From the NCBI GenBank assembly GCA_014529385.2, contig CM043944.1:68680895-68744894 (forward strand): a DNA stretch of 64,000 nt. Direction: 5' to 3'. The position numbers and the translations under genes were made by a program. The notes below the pieces were generated by a model. The model was not told where the DNA came from. It saw only the letters and a program-made list of their open reading frames with translations, and did no database searches. The stretch comes from Adiantum capillus-veneris (Eukaryota > Streptophyta > Polypodiopsida > Polypodiales > Pteridaceae). This document shows, piece after piece, positions 54,301 through 64,000 of this stretch; within the stretch, counting starts at the first letter, position 1; every line of letters begins with the position of its first letter.

Positions 54301-56644
54301 ATGTTTGGGCGCCCAAGGCCTTTAGGGCTCACCACTACTAAATCTGCAACCTAGGCACAGTAAGTGACCTATTCTTTACAACTTGGAACTCCCATTGAGC
54401 TCGTAATACATTAGAAATATTACAATGGCTTGAAATAAATCGAGAATTTACAATACGTTGGTGCAGCGAAAGTGTGTCGACTATAGAAGATGTCATGGAC
54501 AGGTGTGTACAAGCAAGCAAAAGCATGGCAAAGGATTGGAGCATCTAGGAAGGTCATAGGATGACAGGTAGCAGCGGAAGTGTATGCATGATGCGGCTTA
54601 CAGGCCAAGAAGGGCTACATAATGGGCTAATTGGGGTAGCAGGTGAAAGAGATGCAAAGTGCATCCTTGAGGTCCAGAAATGAAGAGCTTGGAGTGCTGA
54701 AGGAGCAGGTCGAGACGACTCATCAAACCGAACTACGGAGCCCAAGTTATTGAAGGTTAAAGTTTTGGTGGTTTGCAGATTCTTGCCGGACAGGGCAGCT
54801 GGAGACAGGTGGTCCAAGTGGAGCTTAAGGTATGGATGTGTAGAGCTCAATTCATGGAGCCAACCCGTCTTTTCGGATTGTGGATCGGAGCCACGGTTTG
54901 CAAGATATGGTCATTTGAAGTTTTTCCGGGGGTGGGTCTGAGCCCACCTGACTGCATTGGAGTACGTGCCATCTGGGATCTTCTGAGCCTCGACGAGGTT
55001 CTAGAGCAGAGTGCACACCATATGGAGCTAGCAGGAAGTGACTGCACGCCAAACGGAGTCCGGAGCAAGAAGATATGGCAGTCAGAAAACTGGGAGCATT
55101 TAACCTGATGGGGTTGCAGATGGTTTTTCCATTTTTGAAAGCTTTGATTCGAGAATGCGGAGGGGTCAAAGTGCAGATACAGATAGGGTAGTAGGAGCCG
55201 AAAAAGTGGGGCTTCACTCAGGCTTTGCGGCTCGGCAAAACAGAAGGTGGGAGCATAGAATGGGAGCCAGGCCAAGGCAGCTTGCAAAGTTTTTTGGTTA
55301 AGAAAAATATAATGGGTTTTTTTTGTTCTTTTGAAGTCTTAAGAGGCTATGGCCTGCTCGGGCTGCCACGTGGCGCTCTTAAAACCCACATGTTGGGTGT
55401 GGGCACAGCGGGCAGGGGTATAAGACCCGAAAGAAGGCGCCATTTGAGAGCATGAAGGTGGGTTGGGGCTCCTTGGGAGCTCGCTAGCCATGGCGTGGGT
55501 GGAACGCGGCGCTGCCGGGCGCTGTACGAGATATGGCGGCGGCTTTCGTGGCGAGCCGGCAAGGCTGGGCGGCGCAGGGCGCTCGCGGCGGCGTGAGCCC
55601 GATGATGACATGGCAGGCCCCAAAGGGGGGGGGTTCCCGCGGCTCTCAAAGCCCGAATGTTTTGAAGGAAGAGGAGGGGGTCAATAGCGATATCGCTATT
55701 GCCTTCCCCCCTTAGGTAAGAGGCAAATCCCGCAACAGCATGCAAGGAGAGCGAGAAGGGAAGTCCGGGAGCAACGAGGTGGACAAAGCCAAATGCAAAA
55801 GCACCAAAGTGGGAAATCCGGCCGGCCAAAAGAATGAAAAGGATAAAGGGCAAGAGGTGAAGCATGCAAAGCTTTCCAAAATAACTACGCCAGGTGTTAG
55901 CAATGCATAAAACTTCTAAATAGAACTCCAAAGGGAGTGCACGACATGGAATCACACCACCATTTTTCTTTTTTGAGATTTCTAAGCACACCCCTATAAA
56001 AGGGTGCTTATGTTCATTTGTATGGGTCTTTTTGGACCAGTGTCTTTGGACCAAGGAGGGTTTTTCTTGCCAAAGATTTTGGAGCTCATTGTTTTGGTTG
56101 CCGAGGTTCATGCCGGCAGTGTGTTGGTTGTACATGACATTGCCTTTGCTAGAAGACTATTCTCTATTGTTTCAAGGCGTCATTCCCCCTTCCCCGTTCT
56201 CTTCTCTGCTTGTGTGTGTGTGTTTCCGGGCGTGTGTCGGCGTGTGTGCCCTCGAGGTTGGTCATGCAAAGAGAGATAGAGAGAGGTTGTGTGAGTGTGG
56301 AAGGCTGTGAATTGAGCGGAGCAGAGTGATTGAGTCTTTCTGATGCATTGCAGGGCATATGTGCGTGTTATTGTGTGAAAGCAATGGTTTGTTTGCGGGT
56401 AGTTTTGAGTTTTGAAGGTGAACTCTAGTGAATTGGGGCGCTGTGTATACCCTAGGCTATAGTGAGGCATTGTGTTGTGTGTTGGGTGTGTTCCCCTTTC
56501 CCCCTCTCCAACGTGACCATTTTGGAAAAACGTGAAAAATGTGTAACTCCAATCTTTATTGCTTCCTTGCATTCATCCTCGATGTGCATCTGTACATCTT
56601 CGGTCTTTAGCAGCTTTTGTTAACTAACGTTGACTCAGTCAACA
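54301..56644 (-). repeat. G5 3' LTR (minus strand), left end not resolved
   Basis: On the minus strand a polypurine tract ends at 56645 and the LTR would start TGTTGACTGAGTCAACG. The region has no supported coding frame. It includes a GC-rich block at about 55490-55660 and a 20-bp perfect palindrome at 55682-55701. CTATAAAAG at about 55993 is a TATA-like box on the + strand. The partner LTR is not in the window, so this is inferred from the tract and from G5 gene order. Confidence 0.5.
55682..55701. repeat. Perfect 20-bp palindrome at the edge of a GC-rich block
   Basis: CAATAGCGAT is followed by its exact complement ATCGCTATTG. Purine-rich GGAGGGGG on the left and pyrimidine-rich CCTTCCCCCC on the right extend the symmetry imperfectly. 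Confidence 0.93.
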
Positions 56645-56663
56645 TTGCCCCCTTCCTATTTTA
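56645..56663 (-). promoter_or_regulatory. G5 polypurine tract
   Basis: Minus-strand AAAATAGGAAGGGGGCAA directly precedes TGTTGACTGAG. It resembles the G3 tract AAGGAGGGGGGAT followed by TGTT. Confidence 0.65.
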
Positions 56664-57784
56664 GTGCCCGTCCTTGGGCGCTGTTAAAAAGTGTCCGTGG
56701 AGGCTGTGGAAGGTTTTGATTGGTTGTTGATGGTCTGATTTTCTGCATTGGTTGTTGAATTTGTTGATGAGGTTCACTTTGCTGCAACATCTTCAGTGGT
56801 CCAAATATGTCTGATGTGAGAGATGATGTTGCATTTGTCCTTTGTAATAGCATAATGATGAGGCTGATGTTTATTTATGAAAAGTATGTACAAGGGAAGT
56901 AAAATGATGAGGTTCTAAATTAGGATCTAATACCTGGATGACTAAAGGGGAAAAACCCAGTGGAAAAAAAGTGCATTTGGGATACGCGCATTATTGGAGT
57001 ACTCAAGGGATTATTTGTTGCTGATAGATATGGAAATAACAAGGTAGTAAATATGAGAGAGTAGCATGATGGAACATTGGTTTTCCTATTGTAGTCCACT
57101 CAAGGTGAATAGGTGGAAGCAAAAAAGAGTGTCTAATGCATATGTCCAATGATGGGACATTCTATTTATGCATACACAAAAATTCATGGAAAACAATATG
57201 CTGTGCAAGAAAGATTTTGAGGGGTAATTCAGAAAGATGGTGTAGCTATAAAAGCATATGACATGGATTTGCAAGCTAGCACCCCTTTAAGAATGGTTTT
57301 CGTTGACAAGGATATGTGCTGTCATCTTATTGTGCACTGTGCGTGAGTGTTGGACTCCACGACACTCCACCAATTGTAAGTTAATAGACTTCGACTCTTA
57401 TGCTCATCTCATCCAGCATGAGCAACATGACTTTAGATATTCTCAACTCAGCGTAAGCCTAATAACTATGACTCTTAGCACAAAGTTTAATATGACTTGA
57501 AGATTTGGGACTAATGCTTTGCTCATTTTGTGGCTCAGCAACCCTACTCTGACTATGCCAAAGAGTGTTTTTTTGCACCGTGGCGACTTGACTTTTTACA
57601 TTCTTGTGCTTACTACAAACATCTCTTTAGGTAAAAGTAATCTTGAATCCTCAAAAAGAGGATTATTGAAGGATTAGTGAAGGACCAAGTTGGCACTGAA
57701 GGTTTTTTTTTCCATACCTGTTTTATCATCTTTGAATCTGCAATCACGTTGGTTGGTCGTCCTTCTTTGACTGTGAAGACTCCA
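56664..57784 (-). other. G5 spacer between the WIPK ORF and the polypurine tract
   Basis: About 1.1 kb with no supported gene. Only short open frames occur on both strands. No relative of the G3 long ORF is present here. Confidence 0.5.
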
Positions 57785-59100
57785 TTATCTGTTTGATTCT
57801 CTAATTAGGTCTGTTGATAGGAATCTTTGATGTTGTTGTAGGCCTCTGTTGGCTGTCGGCATCTGGCTTTTGACTAAGAGCATTGGAAGACTTAGGAATC
57901 CAAATCTCTTGAGGACCTTTGTATCTCCATTGTTCACTTTGCTTCGCTTTAGGTCTTGTTGATTTCTTGATATCTTCATGCAATTCTGGTGTAGTTGCAG
58001 TTGGCTTGTGATTAACTGGTAGTAGCCAAATCTTTGTATAGCCTGTGTAGAATCCTTCTCCAAGAGGAACATTCTTTGAGATCTGTCTTTGTTTTGTATC
58101 CTCTTGAGAGTTGTGGTAGACTTCAACATCTTTCAATGTTGTTTTGTTGCATACCTGCTTAGGTATCCTAGGATATTGTCAAGGTTGATACCTTGTGGGC
58201 CTTCTTTCTTGGGAGGGACTTGACTTCAATTCATATACCCGTACATGAGGTTTTGGCACCCATAATTGTCTGTTACCTTCATAGTACTCCTGTTCCTTTA
58301 AGAACCATTTTGATGCTATCGATCCCATGTGTTTCTCTTCCTGTGTGATTTCCTATCTTTAATCCAAACAGGATCATTGACTTTGACTAAAATGCTTGGA
58401 ACAAACACTTGCTTGACTTTCCTTTGCTTTCTTGAGTACTTTGGCTGATATATTTTTTCTTTTTTGGGTGTCTCCTTAAATTTTTTAGTTGGTTCAACAA
58501 TTGACTTGAAGTTTTGAAAGCTTGACTCGCTTGAAGAAGCTGATCCATGAGGGTTCTTTGATGTAGAGGTATATGATGTCACAACTTCTTTGCTAGTCGA
58601 TGGAAGGTCCACTTTAGCTTTACCTTTGTCTGCTAATTCGATTGGCACTGTTTGATTGATCTTTGGGCTTCCTATTTCTTCTTGGTTGTCTACAACTCCA
58701 TTCTTCTTAGCTTCTGGATTTGATGGCATTCTCTGCTCAATAGCTATTGTGGTTGCCCTTCGTTCTTTTTGATTTTCACTTGTTGTTTCTTGATCTGCTT
58801 CTAGCTCTTCTGAAGTTTTGATTGATAAAGATGAATCATCTTCAATAAGATCTTCTTTGATATCGGTATCCATTTTAACTGTGCTTGAGGACTTTGTGCT
58901 GTCGTCCATGGGTGATCAGTCTTGGTCTTCATTGTTTGATGCCTGTGATGACTCTATCATGTTTATATTGTGTATCTCTAACATCTTCTGGTCCATTGGA
59001 ATTCCTAATATGATGTCGTCTGGCGTATCTTTTGTTGTGATCACATAGAATTGAGCTATGATGATCTATGAACTTACTTCAATGGTGGTGGAGATGATTC
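57785..59100 (-). pseudogene. G5 protease-like domain and W-x-P-K motif protein
   Basis: From 59392 the frame leads into K-L-D-F-Q-L-D-K-N-L-M-S (about 59222-59187), then after a stop A-Q-F-Y-V-I-T-T-K-D and D-D-I-I-L-G-I-P (about 59055-59005). This is the shape of the G3 second protease, but L-D-F-Q stands where G3 has the catalytic L-D-S-G. A serine- and charge-rich segment (58909-58316) follows. Then come motifs Q-L-W-V-P-K-P, K-I-W-L-L-P-V and E-I-W-I-P-K-S in another frame to 57801. Several stops and one frame change are present. Confidence 0.6.
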
Positions 59101-59870
59101 CCCAGCATTCTGCTCGTTTGTCTCCTGATATGTCAATGAATTCAGGAGCATCTTCTAGTTGTGGTTGGCCACATATTTTCCAAGTGCGAAAAGACATGAG
59201 GTTCTTGTCCAACTGAAAATCTAGCTTTACTTCGCTTGACAGCTTTTCTTCATTTTCAATGGTGATGTTGCACTTGATCTTCTCAAGGTTTGTGTCTGAT
59301 TTGACTTCTTTTGGTGTGGTAGTGTCCTTTGGTTGAGCTTTATCTGCATTTTCTTTGCTTTGATCACTTGCTTCAATTGGTGTTGGCTCCATTGGCTGTG
59401 ATATTGCACCTTTTTACAATTGTTGAGCATTGTCTACCTATATTTGAGTAACCTTTGACCTTAAAAGATCCAATGTACTTTATGGCAGAATCTCTCTCTT
59501 CGGAGGAGATTTTGTTGGTGAACTTTGTGTAGCTTTCTGGACTTTAGCTCCCATTGACTTTGACTTTTTTGTCACTTGTTATGATAGCTTCAGGCTTTGC
59601 ATCATCTTCAGATAGTCTTTGACTTCAGTTGGGCCATCCGTAGGAATTTTTACAAGATCATGAACCTGTTGGTATTTATTACCATGTGATATGCATATGT
59701 AAGCTTGATCACATGTAACTGCTTGGACACTATGGGCTTTGTCGGCTTTTGACTTTGACTTGTAGAGATCAGCTGAAACTTCTGTTCTTGATGATCTTCA
59801 TAGAAGCATTTGTCTACAGACTTTGATAGAATCTGGGTCAATTGGAAACTTCCCACAACCATATGATCTT
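59101..59870 (-). pseudogene. G5 linker between gag repeats and protease-like domain
   Basis: The open pieces are 59874-59650 (frame change from gag) and 59392-59066. The sequence is lysine-, glutamine- and serine-rich with no domain I recognise (for example K-P-T-K-P-I-V-S-K-Q). No RT, RNase H or integrase motif is found on either strand. Confidence 0.5.
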
Positions 59871-61615
59871 TCAATGTTTTTTTCTTTGGAGAGGTCTACT
59901 GGCTAGAAGTTGTAGGGCTTCTAACTGGTGTAGCATTTCCGATACATAAGTTGAGCTTGATGGATTTACAACTCGCCCCTTCCTAGGGTGATCACTATAG
60001 CCTGCTTCATTGTAAGAGTTTAAATTTTTTTCACTCTGGTACAGTCTCACCTTTTGGGATTGTGAAGGTACACTTTGGGCAGCACTATTGACATTTGGCA
60101 TCTGCAAACCATCTACATAGTTTCCTGTGTATCTTTGTGAAACATGACAAATGATTCCCCAAGTTAAGCTGTAGATAGCATTATCTTTGCCTTGATATTG
60201 TCTATCCCATGGGTCTCCTATGATATGAGCTTCTATGGTTTCAGGACCCAATGCATCATAGATGCTAGACTCCCGTCTATATCTACGACTGTTTTGATCA
60301 AAGTATATGTTTGTTTGGTCACAATATCGAAGCTTAATTTGTGATGGAGGAGAGTTTGACCTTGAACAGATTTCTGGGTTCACTCGGATAATATCCTTAA
60401 GCTCTAAAGAGGATGGGCTATAATAGATTCTTTCTTCTGAAATGAACCACCTTTCTTATCTATCACTGGACGGACTTCTATGAGCTGGTATGTGGGTCGT
60501 TCAAACATTGGTTGATCCTTTTTGTACAATTTCCCTTTTTGGTCCACATAGTGTGCATATGAATTATGTGTACCATACAAAGCTAACATCATTTTGTTTG
60601 ATATGTCCCTTAGACTTGTGAATGATTGCACACTTGTGTCAGTGGATGCAAAATCATTTGCAAATTTAACAGTTTTTGCAAGCTTTGGTGATATCTCGAC
60701 ACCTTTCCTAAATTCATGCAAGAATTTGTTGTTCAAAGAATCAATTTTAAGCTTTTCAGGTGTTTGTGCATCTTTATGCTGATTTTGAATTTGCAGTGCT
60801 TTCACTGGTGCTTCTAATGTTAATGCAGAATCATCCGATTGCATTAAAAGTGACAAGTCAGTTGCAGTTACATCGACATTCGCATTTCCAATTTGCTCTA
60901 TACCTTGCTTGTTGGCAGTTGATACATCCCTGTTGTCTAGATTTCTTGAACAATTTTCAGGAAAGTGTCCACCTTTTCATCCACAATATGAGCAATACAC
61001 CTTGACTGGTGATATTCCAAATGACTCTGTCATGTCAAGCTCTGGCTGAGAAGTTTCTGCTTCTATGCTTGCCTAGTTATCAGCATCTTCTTTTAAAACA
61101 CTGAGCATCAAGCTGTAGAATGCTCCATCTTGACCTTTGTACTGTCTTTGGCTTGGTTCTCCAATTGGACTAGCTTCAATTGGTTGATCTATTGGAACTT
61201 GCAATTCTGGCTCTCGACTGTAGATTTCACCACTGCAATCCATGTACAATGACCCTGATTGCATATGCACTAAATGGATGCTTTGCGGACTTGTACAGAT
61301 TTTTGGATTTACACTTGGGTTGATTTTTTGAACTTCTATCTGCACCTCATCTTTGAGCTTGCAATACCTGGCTCCACTAAAGTCTGTGAACATCTGGGAG
61401 TTCTCTAAATCTGGCTTTACTCGAATCAATAAGATCGTGGTTCCTGTGTTTCTTTTACTGCTCACCAAGCATCTATGGCCTTCTATATCTGCATATAAGA
61501 CTTTGTCTCCATTGTAGACATATAGTTAAATCTGGCAGGTTGCAATTGTACTTGTGCTGCCACTGCTATTGCCTTGCTTTGTTATACTTAAGCTCTCGGC
61601 TTGATTTAAGTCCAT
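59871..61615 (-). pseudogene. gag: G5 gag-like protein with four Y-x-D-x-x-G-x-x-Y repeats and a CCHC knuckle
   Basis: ATG at 61615 starts MDLNQAESLSITKQ. The repeats are F-T-D-F-S-G-A-R-Y (61390-61364), L-Y-M-D-C-S-G-E-I-Y (about 61249-61220), H-Y-V-D-Q-K-G-K-L-Y (about 60553-60524) and I-Y-F-D-Q-N-S-R-R-Y (60308-60279). Two longer units share a P-K/E-I-C start and an R-Q-Y-K/Q-G-x-D end, so an 80-residue module is duplicated. A zinc knuckle C-S-Y-C-G-stop-K-G-G-H-F-P-E-N-C lies near 60999-60949. Stops at about 61548, 61073 and 60404 and a shift near 60395 disable it. It is related to G3 gag by the repeats and the lead-in D-K-V-L-Y. Confidence 0.65.
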
Positions 61616-64000
61616 GTCGGCTGGTTCTGTAAAAACCGTCTCCTAGCAGATTTTCGTATTGATTAGCCGAATTTCTGTTGCTCGTACTAGCCTAATCTGC
61701 AATCACATGTGAGTTGTGCCACTATTCGTCCGATTAGAAGCTCAATTTTCAATGCAATTGCTTGCACTTGCCAATTTCAGTTTGCAATGACTTTTAGTCC
61801 CTGACAATGTTTGTCTAAACTCTGGGAACAAAGTCCAGATCTGTGCTAGAACTGTGATGACCTCGCCTCGAATGATCACCAAAACTGTTTTCGCACATCT
61901 CGGTTTCTTTTTCTACTGATTTTTGGTTGTTTCTGGCTTTTTCATTATTCGCTCAGTGTGAGATTTCCCTAGTGTTTCTATATTTTCTTTTTTTCGGTTT
62001 TTTTCGCACTTTCTGGCTTTTTCTGGCTCGAAAATTGGTCACTGTCAAAGTCGTAGCCAAATGTAGATCTAGTAACCAAATCGAGCTCTAATCGTGCATG
62101 AGTGTGCTAAGAATAGCCAAAAGCGGCCAAATCAAGATCTCTCATGTTAACACGCTCTAACTAGCTAAATCTGGTCAATATCAAGGCCAAAAAGAATCTC
62201 TATTGCAAGTCGAGGTCAAATATGGTCAATCGTAAGACTCTGCGGCAGTTAAATCAAGCCAGAATGCAATATTGCGCGTGAAACAGCTCTAAAACTTGAA
62301 TCTGAAAAATTGTAGACCCAAAATCAAAATCTGTGTCAAACAAGGTCTGTGTGTGTGATTTGACTTGAATTTGCTAAAAACGGCTCAAGTCGACAAAATC
62401 GGACAATTTTGGATGAAATCTGACTCTCGAGCTCTAAGTGTGTCTATTCGTGCTTAAATGCGTGTGAACGGGACGTGTGCAGATGTTTGATGCATGTGCA
62501 ATGCAATGAAGAGAAACAAAACAAAGAAAAGCAAACAAAATATAAAACATTTGTTTTTTGAGTTTTTGAAAAAAAAAATGGTCTCTTGTGTGACCGAAAG
62601 AGAAAAGTGTGTGTGTGTGTATATGTTTGTTTGTGACTTTGTGAGTTTGTTTGTTTTGTGTGTGTGCGTGTGTAGGGGTTGGGTCATACAAGGTCAAGAA
62701 GAAGAAGAAGAGAAGTATTTTATGCGCCGTAAGGCACGATACCGAAGCTCGAAACCCGTTTCCTTTTATTTATTTTTTATTGTTTATTTTCAAATTTCCA
62801 AAAAATGCCAAAAATGATCGACAATTAGCCGAAAACTCCAAAAATCGCCAGAAAATCCCAAAATTTGTCAAAAAATTCCCAAAAAATTCTAGGAATCTCA
62901 GAAAATATCATAGTTAACAATCGAGCATTTCAGACGTGCAAAAGCACACCGAAAATAACATATTTTACCAAAAATGCCAATTTCGACAAAATTGTCCACC
63001 CGGTCCCCAGAAATGGTAAAACGCTCAAAACTCAACCATGGAGGACACAAATGCGAACAAAATGATGCCATAAATTCGCACACACAAAATAGCTCGTAAA
63101 GATCGCAAAATTAAATTTTTATGGAATTATGCAAAAATCTACCAAAAATTACAAAAATTATCTGAAAAATACCCAAACAATTTCCACAAATTCTCCACTC
63201 ATTGGGAAATGGTGTAGCTAAATAAAATTGCAAAAATCACATCAATTCATTTGCCGTTAAGTTTATCAATAAAATCAAGACTAGGCAATTAAACCGGCAA
63301 AATTATCGACAAAAAATAGGTCAAATTTTGACGCAATTAGGGTGTGTAAATCACTCTTTTGAGCACAAAAACGCAACATTTCATCATTACATACATCAAT
63401 TATGCTATCAAAACATTGAATTAACCATGCAAATTTAAACACTTTTTAGGCGCACACACACTAAAAAATTGGCAATTTTTACCAATCTTTAGGTGCGCAC
63501 ACAAAAGGGTTAAATTTGTCGGATTTGCAATGTGACTTCACAAATCATTAGTTGGGCATGATCACAACACACATCAATCATCACAAATCACAAATCATAA
63601 TGTACACATTGATTTCTAGGTGCTCAAACATGGGCAAAATAGTGCACACGCACTTAAAATTAGCATGCACACACTCAATTAGAATGCACACACACTTAAT
63701 ATTAGTGCACATACACCTAAAATTGACCATCCAAGCATGCAATCAACTCAAGTAACCACCCAATTAGCAACACACATTCATCAATTAGCAATTGAAACTT
63801 ATCAAATTCATGCGCTGTCAATTCTTAAAAATTTCGGCATTACGACTGCGTGAAAATGAATATTCGCAAAATTTTCAATACATTGCATCAACATAGCATA
63901 GCATTACATTGCATCTTGGAGGGATATCTACACATCTCTAAATTCTAGGGAGGTTAAGAATTTCACCTTAATTACCTTTCCGTTGAAGATCAATTGAATG
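61616..64000 (-). other. Probable G5 leader and beyond, no gene
   Basis: AT-rich, with no supported coding frame. A GT-rich tract lies at about 62609-62672, an A-rich stretch with CCAAAAAT-type words at about 62800-63200, and a short tandem repeat at 63642-63726. No direct repeat of 54301-56644 was recognised, so the G5 5' LTR probably lies right of the window. Confidence 0.5.
63642..63726. repeat. Four diverged units of about 21 bp, TGCACACACACTTAAAATTAG type
   Basis: Successive units begin TGCACACGCACTTAAAATTAG, TGCACACACTCAATTAG, TGCACACACACTTAATATTAG and TGCACATACACCTAAAATTG. It is a young minisatellite in non-coding sequence. Confidence 0.8.

Noticed and set aside
54847-56135. Minus-strand ORFs of 146 and 262 aa in the GC-rich part near 55 kb
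   Set aside because: Long frames are expected by chance in GC-rich DNA; no motif, and the region lies inside the inferred G5 LTR.
55985-56644. Reading the region left of 56644 as the 5' LTR of a plus-strand element, because CTATAAAAG at 55993 is a good TATA box
   Set aside because: No primer site with a leading TGG follows 56644, whereas the minus strand has a good polypurine tract there and all nearby coding sequence is minus. The TATA box is nearly palindromic.
1-64000. tRNA, rRNA or organellar gene fragments
   Set aside because: I scanned for conserved tRNA arms and rRNA cores by eye and recognised none; only primer-site sequences resemble tRNA ends.

Overview
This window is plant nuclear DNA made entirely of LTR retrotransposons. 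I see no host gene, tRNA or rRNA that I can support. The Ty1/copia and Ty3/gypsy polyproteins, the plant Tat-type Gypsy architecture with a second archaeal-type RNase H, the stop-riddled reading frames and the deep nesting all point to a land plant with a large, repeat-rich genome. The species cannot be fixed. A fern or gymnosperm is my guess, because nothing looks like the common grass or crucifer elements.

The main structure is a stack of elements, each inserted into the one before. G0 is a decayed + strand Gypsy (gag 1-1229; the rest 46324-48209 and 50862-about 53610). Copia C1 (1230-46318, target duplication TCAAC) sits inside its gag. Gypsy G2 (2883-42308) sits in the C1 gag, Gypsy G3 (11469-39750, minus strand, target duplication GGCTA) in the 3' LTR of G2, and Gypsy G4 (27600-37571, + strand) in the 5' leader of G3. 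Right of G0, a minus-strand element G5 (left LTR end unresolved; its LTR ends at 56644 and its coding region runs 61615-57785) continues past the window edge.

G2 and G4 are the same type: gag, protease with a D-G-G-A active site, RT, a degenerate RNase H, an intact archaeal-type RNase H, and integrase, with a small conserved ORF just before gag. G3 is the oddity. Without G4 it is about 18.3 kb and carries gag, protease, RT, RNase H and integrase. After integrase, in the same reading frame, comes a second aspartic-protease-like domain, then a region with repeated W-I-P-K motifs. Downstream lies one separate reading frame of about 1,131 codons with a long coiled coil. A perfect 22-26 bp palindrome recurs in the G3 leader and again upstream of the long ORF. 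G5 shares the G3 gag repeats and the protease/WIPK module, but shows no RT or integrase in this window.

All elements look dead: every polyprotein has stops or frameshifts, and several catalytic residues are gone. LTR comparisons by eye suggest that C1 is oldest among the dated elements (about 15-20% divergence) and G4 youngest (about 2-3%). G2 (about 4%) and G3 (about 7%) come out in the reverse of the order that nesting requires. All divergence figures are eye estimates from sampled stretches, not computed alignments.
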